A DNA stretch of 64,000 nt from an uncultured Flavobacteriales bacterium (lineage in GTDB: Bacteria > Bacteroidota > Bacteroidia > Flavobacteriales_D > Sanyastnellaceae), in contig CAJXHE010000001.1 in assembly GCA_913051865.1 (NCBI GenBank), positions 1 through 64,000 on the forward strand, written 5' to 3'. The notes under the pieces are model-generated. The model saw only the letters and a program-made list of their open reading frames with translations. It ran no database searches and was not told the origin of the DNA. Positions 46,626 through 57,207 of the stretch are shown piece by piece (the first letter of the stretch is position 1; every line of letters begins with the position of its first letter). The position numbers and the translations under genes were made by a program.

Positions 46626-48755
46626 TTAATCTAAGTTGAATAGCGCTGGGTCAATCTCAGGATTAACTACAACAGAACCAATACGAACTGCCATTGTTTG
46701 CGTTCCCGCAATGGTTACAATCTCCATGGGAAATTTAAACCCATCACCAAGGTCGATGTAGTTATTAAATTTTGTTGTGACAGACATGGGGCCATCATCA
46801 CCCCGTGAGATTGATTTTGTGAAAGCGAGTGTTTTCATGCTGAAATCAAAATAGCATGTCATGTTTATCGCATCATTGCCTTCTTCAGCGCCACAACAAG
46901 TGAATTGAATCACATGGTACTTGCTCCCATTCATTTCTTCTACACCTATAAGTTCAGTGTTTATACCATTTTCATCTGCGTGAAGAAGGAATAGGGGGTC
47001 AAGTTCTTCCCATTGAGCGCTGAGTAGTTCGTTGTCGGTTGTCGCAATTCGAGGTCCCATTTGGGAAGAATACCCTCCTTTGTCAGTTACAACGTTTGTA
47101 ATCACTTCTTGGCCACTCATTGCGAATGTCGTTCGTGCCCCTCTTTTATTCTTTTTATAGGCTGCTGTATGCGTGAAGCTTAATGTCATGCCACCACCCA
47201 TTTCCATAGATCCAGTGCGAAGTATACCACTTAACTTAGAAATGGCTTTAACCCCTCCTATAGCGTTGTAGTGTTCCTTGATGACAGATTCAGCCGTGAC
47301 CCCGTTCTGAGCTGGAGAGAGTTCAATGAGCGGTTTGCCGTATGCGTCAAAAAACGCTACAATTCCATCGGACGCAAACTTGGTGAGTGATTCGGCGATA
47401 CTTTTATTTCCAACACACGTGATATGTAACTGATCGGGTCGGAGGTGGTTTTTTGCAACCCGCTGAACATCTTCTATTGTCACCGCGTTGAGTTTTTCTA
47501 AATAGGTGAGGTAATAATCCGCTGGCAGATTGTACCGTTGAATATTCAGTGCAAATCTTGCTGCAGTATTTGGGTTTTCAAGTGAACGCGCAAAACTCCC
47601 TGTCATATAATTCTTGGTGACCACAAAAGAAGCACTGTCAACGGGTTCGGTCGTCATGCGACGAATCTCATAAAGAAACTCAACAATGGCACTGTCAGTT
47701 ACTTCATTTCGCACATCTGCGTATGCTGTGAAAGAGCCCAACAATGGGTCAGTAGAAATGTATGACCTTGCACCATAAGTGAAGGCTTTGTCCTCACGTA
47801 AATTCTGCATCAACCTGCCAGAAAAAGCACCTCCACCAAGTATACTATTCATCACAGAAACTGCAATAGCATCTTTGCTCCCTGGAGGTATTGTTACTGT
47901 GTGGGTAAGCTTTAAGACACTTTGGACGGCACCGTCCAAAGGTGAGAAACAAACCTTATTCCCTTGTGGGCGAGATGGCGTCTCCCATCTTTTGTATGGA
48001 ATGTTATCGCTTCTTTTCCAATCACCGAAAAATGAATTTGCTTTTCCAAATGCTGTATTCGCATCGATGTCACCAACGACGACGAGGAAGGCGATGTTAG
48101 GGTGAAAGTAGGTGCTGTGAAAATCCACGAAATCTTCTCTCGCTAAAGTGTTGATGCTTTCAGGAGTTGTGACTTCGCCGTAGGGATGGATGTCGCCATA
48201 GTTAAGTGATCGCGTTAGAATATCTGATATTTCATTAGGTGAGCTTTCTGCAGCAACAAGTCCAGAAAGCGCTTGCGTTCGCAAGCGTTCCAATTCATTC
48301 TCTGGAAACGATGGCTCGAAAAGAATCTCTGACATCAATGTCAGGATTTCATTTGTATGCTTTGTAAGTCCAGATCCACGCATGCCTTTCGGACTGGCAC
48401 TTATCGACGCTCCGAGAAAGTCAATGGCTTCGTCGAGTTCTGCCTTTGATTTATTCTTTGTGCCAGAACGCATCATTTCACCAAACAAGTCCAGCATTCC
48501 AACTTTGTTTCCCTCGAAAATGGGTGCATACTCGAACGACAATGTCCAACTAATTTTGGGCTGTTTGTGGTTTTCTACAACAATTAGTTTCAAACCATTA
48601 TCTAGGGTCAAAATCTTAGACTCTCCAAGTTCTATGAGCGGAGCAGGTCCAGGCTCAGGCGCTTGAGATCTGTCTACTTGAGAATAAAAGCAAGTATGTG
48701 ATAGCGAGGCTGTAGCAAATAGAATTGCGAGGGATATGTTATGGAAGATTTTCAT
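46626..48755 (-). CDS. M16 peptidase-like protein, non-catalytic (no HxxEH), with C-terminal LolA-like domain
   Basis: GMLDLFGEMMRSGTKNKSKAELDEAIDFLG; LMQNLREDKAFTYGARSY; C-terminal LolA-like EHYNAIGGVKAISKLSGI... Confidence 0.9.
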   Translation of the reverse strand: MKIFHNISLAILFATASLSHTCFYSQVDRSQAPEPGPAPLIELGESKILTLDNGLKLIVVENHKQPKISWTLSFEYAPIFEGNKVGMLDLFGEMMRSGTKNKSKAELDEAIDFLGASISASPKGMRGSGLTKHTNEILTLMSEILFEPSFPENELERLRTQALSGLVAAESSPNEISDILTRSLNYGDIHPYGEVTTPESINTLAREDFVDFHSTYFHPNIAFLVVVGDIDANTAFGKANSFFGDWKRSDNIPYKRWETPSRPQGNKVCFSPLDGAVQSVLKLTHTVTIPPGSKDAIAVSVMNSILGGGAFSGRLMQNLREDKAFTYGARSYISTDPLLGSFTAYADVRNEVTDSAIVEFLYEIRRMTTEPVDSASFVVTKNYMTGSFARSLENPNTAARFALNIQRYNLPADYYLTYLEKLNAVTIEDVQRVAKNHLRPDQLHITCVGNKSIAESLTKFASDGIVAFFDAYGKPLIELSPAQNGVTAESVIKEHYNAIGGVKAISKLSGILRTGSMEMGGGMTLSFTHTAAYKKNKRGARTTFAMSGQEVITNVVTDKGGYSSQMGPRIATTDNELLSAQWEELDPLFLLHADENGINTELIGVEEMNGSKYHVIQFTCCGAEEGNDAINMTCYFDFSMKTLAFTKSISRGDDGPMSVTTKFNNYIDLGDGFKFPMEIVTIAGTQTMAVRIGSVVVNPEIDPALFNLD

Positions 48756-50083
48756 TATTTTTCTTCTTCTTCTTGGTATAGGAAATAGAGTGTTGCACGC
48801 GTATTCTCGTCGTAATACTTCTTCGCAACACGTTGTATGTCGTCAGCTGTTATGGCCAGGTATCGATCGATCTCTGTATTGATCAGGTTCGCATCTCCAA
48901 AATAGGTGTGGTAGTTCGCGAGTTCTTCTGCAATACCTGCCATAGTTGAATTGCCTGACACAAATTGTGTTTCAATTTGATTTTTAAGTTTCTGCAGTTC
49001 TCTATCTGTAATATATTGCGTTTTCATCTTTTCAATCTCTTCATTCATAGCAGTTTCAACCTCAGAGGGTTCAACGCCCATGTTGACCATGGCAAAAGCA
49101 AAAGTTACCCCTGGATCTTCAAGTCCGAAACTGAAAGCTCCGCAGTAAAGCGCCAATTGTTTCTCATCGACAATAGACTTGTTGAGGCGACTAGAAGCAC
49201 CTCCACTTAAGACTTGATTGAGCATGTCAACGGCGTAGTAGTCAGGTGTGCCCTGAGCTGGAATGGGGTAGGCCTGAATGACAACGGGAAGACGGTCTTT
49301 TCCATAGACGATGCTTCTGCGCTCTTCAGTTCTCTTAGGCTCGACTTCAGTGGGGCGAGGAATTGCCTTTGTCCCTTTTGGAATGTCTTGAAAGTACTTT
49401 TCAACCATGCGTTTTGCGCTTTCGAGATCGATGTCGCCTGCAATACTTAATGTGGCGTTATTTGGTACATAGAACGTGTCATAGAAATCCATGAAATCAG
49501 CATGTGTTGATGCATCAAGATGTTCCATTGATCCTATGGGAGTCCACTGATATGGATGCACATCGTAACATGCGTCCATGGTTTCAGCGATCATGCTTCC
49601 ATAAGGAGCGTTATCAACCCTTTGGCGTTTTTCTTCTTTCACAACTTCATTTTGTGTGTCGATGCCAATCTGTTGAATCTTTGCGTGAAGCATTCTTTCA
49701 GATTCTAGCCACAAGCCCAATTCGAGTTGGTTTGAGGGGAGAAGTTCATAGTAAAAAGTTCGGTCTTGTGATGTATTTGCGTTAAGTACCCCACCTGCAT
49801 TTTCCACATAATGGTCAAATTCACCTCTTTCTATATTTTCACTGCCTTCGAAAAGGAGGTGCTCAAAGAAGTGAGCCATTCCTGTCCTGTTGGGGCTCTC
49901 GTTCTTTGATCCCACATGATACATGACGGTGACAGCAACAATAGGTGTGGAGTGATCTTCGTGAAGAATCACATGCAAACCATTTTTTAGATCGAATTCT
50001 GTAAAATCTATATTGGTTGTGCTTTGGCCGTAAGCGCTTAAGAGTATAGACCAAACGAAGGTGCTACAAAGTAAATATTTCAT
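48755..50083 (-). CDS. M16 family zinc metallopeptidase, catalytic
   Basis: GMAHFFEHLLFEGSENIERGEFDHYVENAGG (HxxEH). Start MKYLLCSTFVWSILLSAYGQ at 50083 preferred; the 50416 ORF start runs antisense into hutH. Confidence 0.94.
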   Translation of the reverse strand: MKYLLCSTFVWSILLSAYGQSTTNIDFTEFDLKNGLHVILHEDHSTPIVAVTVMYHVGSKNESPNRTGMAHFFEHLLFEGSENIERGEFDHYVENAGGVLNANTSQDRTFYYELLPSNQLELGLWLESERMLHAKIQQIGIDTQNEVVKEEKRQRVDNAPYGSMIAETMDACYDVHPYQWTPIGSMEHLDASTHADFMDFYDTFYVPNNATLSIAGDIDLESAKRMVEKYFQDIPKGTKAIPRPTEVEPKRTEERRSIVYGKDRLPVVIQAYPIPAQGTPDYYAVDMLNQVLSGGASSRLNKSIVDEKQLALYCGAFSFGLEDPGVTFAFAMVNMGVEPSEVETAMNEEIEKMKTQYITDRELQKLKNQIETQFVSGNSTMAGIAEELANYHTYFGDANLINTEIDRYLAITADDIQRVAKKYYDENTRATLYFLYQEEEEK

Positions 50084-50143
50084 ATCAATAACTGATGAAT
50101 AATAGAAGACGAAGTTAACGCGAACGGGGTTTATCTTGCCGGT

Positions 50144-51682
50144 ATGAAAGCGGATAATTTTATGCTCGATTCTGAGTGGTGGACACTGGATGATGTTTTT
50201 AATCGACTCTCTAATTTTCAGACAGGGGAATTCATTTCTGATATGGACACAGATGTGATTGCCAGGGTGGAGAAATGCCATGGTTATTTGGCAGCTAGAA
50301 TTGCCGCCAAAGGAGAGGTTATTTATGGTGTCAATACAGGTTTTGGCGCTCTTGCACACACGAAAATTGCGCCAGACAAGTTGTCTGAATTGCAGGATAA
50401 TATTCTGATTTCTCACGCCTGTGGGGTGGGTGACCCTGTTCCAGATGTAATCGTTCGTGCAATGCTTCTATTGAAGGCAAAGTCACTTAGCCAGGGTCAT
50501 TCAGCAGTTAAGCCAGAGACAATATTTCGTCTCTTAGATATGTTGGAAAACAATGTGACTCCTGTCGTTCCCTCTCAAGGTTCGCTCGGTGCCTCTGGTG
50601 ATCTTGCACCGCTGTCACATCTTGCAATCCCTATGATTGGTGAAGGGCAAGTTCGCATAGGCGGCGCAGAACCTGTCCACGCTTTAGAAGCCTTAAAAAG
50701 CTTTGGCTGGGACAAACTTCAACTCGATCCGAAAGAAGGTCTGGCATTAATTAATGGCACACAGCTAATGCTTGGCTATGGTGTGATTTCTATGCTTAGA
50801 ATTGAAAGATTGTTAGAATGGGCAGATGCAATCGGTGCGTGGTCTTTGGAGGCCTGGAGTGGATTGCCTTCGCCGTTCGATCACGATGTTCATCGAATTA
50901 GACACCAAGAGGGCGCCATCGCAGTGGCAGAATCTGTGCGGAAGTGGTTAGAAGGTTCAGAAAAAATGTCCACGCCCAAGGATCATGTTCAAGATCCTTA
51001 TTCATTTAGATGTATTCCTCAAGTTCATGGTGCTTCTAGAGATGTCATTTCTGCAGCTCGAAAACTATTCGAGAATGAAGTCAATGCTGTAACAGACAAC
51101 CCATTGGTTTTTCCAGATGAAGACAAAGTCGTTTCGGGTGGAAATTTTCATGGGCAGCCACTCGCGTTAACCTTAGATCATCTCACCTTAGCGATTCACG
51201 AACTCGCATCTATTTCAGAGCGACGGACTTTTAAACTGATGAGTGGAACACGGCACCTCCCGGCATTTCTGGCTAAGGATCCTGGGTTGCATTCAGGCTA
51301 CATGATCGCACAGTACACGGCAGCCAGTTTGGTGTCCCTGAACAAGCAACTTACGACGCCAAGTTCAGCTGATAATGCAGACAGTTCTAACGGGCAAGAA
51401 GACCATGTAAGTATGGGCGCAAATGCCGCTCTTAAGCTTTGGAAAGTCATTGACAATGCGGAGCAAGTTCTTGCAATAGAAGCACTATGTGCTGCTCAGG
51501 CATCTGACTTGGGAGGGGTGGCTGGACTAGGGCAAATGTCACCTAAGCTGATGAAGCTTCAAGAGTCACTTAGAGAAACAGTGCCTTTTCTTTCTCACGA
51601 TGCATATATGGCGCCAATCTTAGGTGATGCGCTAAGCTGGATTAAAAACAACTTACCTGAAGACATAGATAAATGCCATTAA
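50144..51682 (+). CDS. hutH: Histidine ammonia-lyase (MIO enzyme)
   Basis: IYGVNTGFGALAHTKI; SLGASGDLAPLSHLAIPMIGEG (ASG MIO triad); SSNGQEDHVSMGANAALK. Confidence 0.93.
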   Translation: MKADNFMLDSEWWTLDDVFNRLSNFQTGEFISDMDTDVIARVEKCHGYLAARIAAKGEVIYGVNTGFGALAHTKIAPDKLSELQDNILISHACGVGDPVPDVIVRAMLLLKAKSLSQGHSAVKPETIFRLLDMLENNVTPVVPSQGSLGASGDLAPLSHLAIPMIGEGQVRIGGAEPVHALEALKSFGWDKLQLDPKEGLALINGTQLMLGYGVISMLRIERLLEWADAIGAWSLEAWSGLPSPFDHDVHRIRHQEGAIAVAESVRKWLEGSEKMSTPKDHVQDPYSFRCIPQVHGASRDVISAARKLFENEVNAVTDNPLVFPDEDKVVSGGNFHGQPLALTLDHLTLAIHELASISERRTFKLMSGTRHLPAFLAKDPGLHSGYMIAQYTAASLVSLNKQLTTPSSADNADSSNGQEDHVSMGANAALKLWKVIDNAEQVLAIEALCAAQASDLGGVAGLGQMSPKLMKLQESLRETVPFLSHDAYMAPILGDALSWIKNNLPEDIDKCH

Positions 51683-52443
51683 TAGAAGATTTAGAGCGCT
51701 CCGGGTCTTGGCTTTTTCGTTGGCGTAGTTTTTTACCAGTTGTCGTTGTTCCCGCTGCTTTATATGTGTCATATATCGATGACAACAACCCCGCGTTTAA
51801 TGACCCCCGATGGCTCGCTCTTTGTTTGGGAGTGGGTTTTTTAGGACAAATTATTCGCGCATTTACGATTGCCTATGTGCCCAAAGGAACATCCGGACGC
51901 AACACCACAGAAGGGCAGGTTGCGATGACCTTGAACTCTACGGGCATGTATGGTTACATTCGACACCCACTTTATACAGGGAATTTCTTTATGTGGCTCG
52001 GAATCCTCATGCTCACTGGGAATTGGATTTTCACGACAGCGATCTCAGTTGCATTTTGGATTTATTACACCCTCATTGCAATGGCTGAAGAGCGGTTTTT
52101 GAGACAAAAATTCGGGGACACTTACCTGGATTGGGCTTCTGGAATCCCAGCCTTCTTTCCCCGCACTTTTCGATGGAAGAGTCCTGGTGTCTTTTTCTCA
52201 TTCAGAAATGTGCTTAAACGAGAATACAACGGCGCTTTCGCCATGGTGATTTCTTATGTAGCTGTAAGTACGATGCACTCTTTTAGAGAAGGAATGCTTT
52301 CTGGTTTGTCATGGGAGGATTCAATACTTCCAACGCCTCTCATGCAGTCTCTTTTGACCACGAGTGCCATTGCATTTCTGGTGCTCAGATTTTTAAAAAA
52401 GAGAACAAAGGTTCTCGATGTGGAAGGACGAGAATATACCTAA
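51673..52443 (+). CDS. ICMT/PEMT-like membrane methyltransferase
   Basis: STGMYGYIRHPLYTGNFFMWLGILMLTGNW; AMAEERFLRQKFGDTYLDW. Confidence 0.85.
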   Translation: MPLIEDLERSGSWLFRWRSFLPVVVVPAALYVSYIDDNNPAFNDPRWLALCLGVGFLGQIIRAFTIAYVPKGTSGRNTTEGQVAMTLNSTGMYGYIRHPLYTGNFFMWLGILMLTGNWIFTTAISVAFWIYYTLIAMAEERFLRQKFGDTYLDWASGIPAFFPRTFRWKSPGVFFSFRNVLKREYNGAFAMVISYVAVSTMHSFREGMLSGLSWEDSILPTPLMQSLLTTSAIAFLVLRFLKKRTKVLDVEGREYT

Positions 52444-52470
52444 AACGCTAACACCGAATGTGCTTAGTTC

Positions 52471-53283
52471 CTAAGTCACGGAAGCCTTGCGCATAATTCT
52501 ACGTAACAGATTTGGAAAAAAGCGACTTATGTAAACGGCCAAGATTTCTGTCCTCCCTATTAAGATTTGTGCTTTGCGTTTTTCGACGCCTTTCACCAGT
52601 TTCCTTGCGCATTCCAAGGGTGTCATTCCCGCGCCTGTTTTTGCATCCATTGTCCCTTGCTTAGTGCCGTCTCCCACCACAGCATTTAATGAGATATCGG
52701 TGGCGATAAACCCTGGGCACACCATGGTTATTCCTATGCCATCTTCATGGTGTTCAGCCCTCAGAGCTTCAAAAAAGCCATGTAACGCATGTTTTGCTCC
52801 ACAATAGCCAGAACGCAACGGTGATGAGAATAAGCCCATCAAACTTGTTACCACGACAAATTGCCCGGATTTCTTTGAGACAAAGTGGGGGAGTAGCTCC
52901 TTCGTCAATGCGACAGTTCCGAAATAATCGATTTCCATCACACGTCGATCGACCTCCAATGACGTTTCCGCAGCCAAAGAGCGTTGACTTATTCCACCGC
53001 AGTGAACGACAATATCAACAGTGCCCACTCGATCTAATACGTCCTTTACAAGGTCAGGAAATGAGTTTGAATCATTCAAATCCAAAGGGGCAATGTCAAA
53101 TGTCAATTCTCGGTTGAGATCTAGTTTTTTGGAAATATCTTTTGCGACAGTCCTTAAAGCATCCTCTCTTCTAGAGGATAAGATGACCTTTGCGCCCTTT
53201 CCAGCATATATCTCTGCGCAAGCACGACCTATGCCGCTACTTGCCCCAGTAATCCAAACAGTACCCGGCCCATTGCTTTTCAT
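52471..53283 (-). CDS. Short-chain dehydrogenase/reductase
   Basis: VWITGASSGIGRACAEIYAGKGAKVILSSRR; VVVTSLMGLFSSPLRSGYCGAKHALHGF. Confidence 0.94.
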   Translation of the reverse strand: MKSNGPGTVWITGASSGIGRACAEIYAGKGAKVILSSRREDALRTVAKDISKKLDLNRELTFDIAPLDLNDSNSFPDLVKDVLDRVGTVDIVVHCGGISQRSLAAETSLEVDRRVMEIDYFGTVALTKELLPHFVSKKSGQFVVVTSLMGLFSSPLRSGYCGAKHALHGFFEALRAEHHEDGIGITMVCPGFIATDISLNAVVGDGTKQGTMDAKTGAGMTPLECARKLVKGVEKRKAQILIGRTEILAVYISRFFPNLLRRIMRKASVT

Positions 53284-53293
53284 TTACGATGCG

Positions 53294-55324
<2,031 letters not shown>

Positions 55325-55386
55325 TTAAGCGAACAGAAGCAATATATAACCACTGAAAACAGTCAGTTTTACACGTAAAATCGAGG

Positions 55387-55395
55387 TTATACACA
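55387..55395 (+). promoter_or_regulatory. Sequence matching the DnaA-box consensus TTATNCACA
   Basis: TTATACACA in the AT-rich region upstream of gyrB. Confidence 0.35.
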
Positions 55396-55461
55396 AGCGG
55401 AAACTTTAACGGTGATATCCGCAGTTAAAAGTCTTAAAGATTGTCTCAGTAATTAGACCAG

Positions 55462-57207
55462 TTAGAATGCGTAGCTCGCCCCGAAAAGTGCCTGGAATCT
55501 TTGTACAGGGTAGCCTATCCAATTCCTGTAACTTGAATTCGTGACGTTACTGCAACGTAACCATACAGCTGTTCTAGAGTTGTATCTGTATTCCACTCCG
55601 ATGTTGGCATCAATGTATGAAGGCAACTTGACAGCATACGAATTGATGTCACCATTTTGCTGTATAGGCTCTGCATCCGCGTTAGGTAAGACTTGTGTTA
55701 TAGCAGAACGAGAGCCAATAATTTCAAAAGCGCAATCCACTTTGAATTTCTCAAGGAATCCATAACTCGCTTCAATACTCCATTTTGATGAAGGAAGATT
55801 CCATGCATTTTCAAGTCCATTTTCATCGTACTTAAATAGAGTTCCAGCCAAACGTAGGTCTAAGTTGTCAATTAAATCTAATGTTATGTGACCGCCAATT
55901 TTCGTGACGGTAAGGGTATCGTAGAAGGTTGAAAAGCGCGTTCCATTGTCCAACAACGTGTCGTTGACAAAGTACATGTAGTCTTCATAATGAGCGGATG
56001 ATCCGAACACTTGAAAGCTTAACGCTTCGGTGATGGTGCCGCGCATCCCAATTTCTATATCCCTTGAAATGCTCGTGGTCCGAAATTCTGAATCCAGAGA
56101 AGAGTAGTAAAAGGGGTTGTCACGGACCACAGTTTCAAGACGATTTTGGTCAAGTCTGCCATCAAGACTGATGTAGGGGACAAAAACATCACGTAAGACA
56201 CGCAATGATGCTTCTACTTTGGGGTAGAAATGAAACCTTGATCCATCACCATTGCGACTTTGCTTGTCGGCATCAATCCATAACCCAGCGCCCACACGAA
56301 CCGTAAGAGGCCCTCTGTAACTAGTCACCATAGGTGTTAAATTTGCAATTGCAGCATCTGTTTTCACTGTGTCTGGATTATTTGTTCCAATCACCAAGCG
56401 ATCAATGTTCATATAGCCGGCTAGTGAGAAATGTTCTTTGCCTACAAATTTTCCCGCAACAAAAGAACCTTCGTAGTTGTTTTCTACAGTAGACTGCAGA
56501 TTGCGCATTTGAAACCATCTCAGGGCGATTTCGTGATTCAGATCAGTGCTGTCCCGATGGTGGCTCTTAAAGGCCAAATCTGCACCCAACGTAATATAGC
56601 GCTCATATGATCCAAGGTCATTCACGGGACGAATTGAGTCATTTTGTGCATTGCCATAAAAAACAATATTATTTCTCGACAAATCAGCTGAAAAATCGAC
56701 ACGTTCTTTGCCGATAAAGCGACTTATCCAAACGCCACCTTTGCTGTCTTTAAATCGTTCGTCAACCATCCCCAGTGGAGCATTAGTTGCGAAATGAGAT
56801 CCATTAAACCCCCAAGTTCCTTCGCGTGATCTTAAATCAGTAAAACTGATGTCGATGAGGGGCGTGTTGTTTAATCCATATCCTGCACGTGCATATCCTC
56901 TGTAAAGTCGAGAAAGTGGTGCGTCTACGCGGAGTCTGATAGGCTCTATCATGGACCACGCAGGAGATACGTTCATTCGCTTTGCAAGCAGACGATACGA
57001 GAAGTCTCTATTGCTATTATCGAGTTTACGAAGCTCAGGCCAGCTCTGTAATTTTAAAGCATCCTTCACGACCATTTCTCGCTCGCCGACAAATGTTACA
57101 TCCATCTTGAGAGAGTCTGTACTCGTATTCTCCGAAGAGTTTTCCTGTGCAAACACGTTCGAACTTAACACGACAAGAGATAAAAAGGGGATAGAGAAAT
57201 GATTCAT
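55462..57207 (-). CDS. Outer-membrane beta-barrel (TonB-receptor-like barrel, no recognisable plug)
   Basis: Signal MNHFSIPFLSLVVLSSNVFAQ; RLYRGYARAGYGLNNTPLIDISF; C-terminal NIGVEYRYNSRTAVWLRCSNVTNSSYRNWIGYPVQRFQALFGASYAF. Confidence 0.8.
   Translation of the reverse strand: MNHFSIPFLSLVVLSSNVFAQENSSENTSTDSLKMDVTFVGEREMVVKDALKLQSWPELRKLDNSNRDFSYRLLAKRMNVSPAWSMIEPIRLRVDAPLSRLYRGYARAGYGLNNTPLIDISFTDLRSREGTWGFNGSHFATNAPLGMVDERFKDSKGGVWISRFIGKERVDFSADLSRNNIVFYGNAQNDSIRPVNDLGSYERYITLGADLAFKSHHRDSTDLNHEIALRWFQMRNLQSTVENNYEGSFVAGKFVGKEHFSLAGYMNIDRLVIGTNNPDTVKTDAAIANLTPMVTSYRGPLTVRVGAGLWIDADKQSRNGDGSRFHFYPKVEASLRVLRDVFVPYISLDGRLDQNRLETVVRDNPFYYSSLDSEFRTTSISRDIEIGMRGTITEALSFQVFGSSAHYEDYMYFVNDTLLDNGTRFSTFYDTLTVTKIGGHITLDLIDNLDLRLAGTLFKYDENGLENAWNLPSSKWSIEASYGFLEKFKVDCAFEIIGSRSAITQVLPNADAEPIQQNGDINSYAVKLPSYIDANIGVEYRYNSRTAVWLRCSNVTNSSYRNWIGYPVQRFQALFGASYAF

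Noticed and set aside
50084-50416. N-terminal extension of the M16 peptidase ORF
   Set aside because: The extension runs antisense into hutH; the internal Met at 50083 begins a clean signal peptide, so the extension is not coding.
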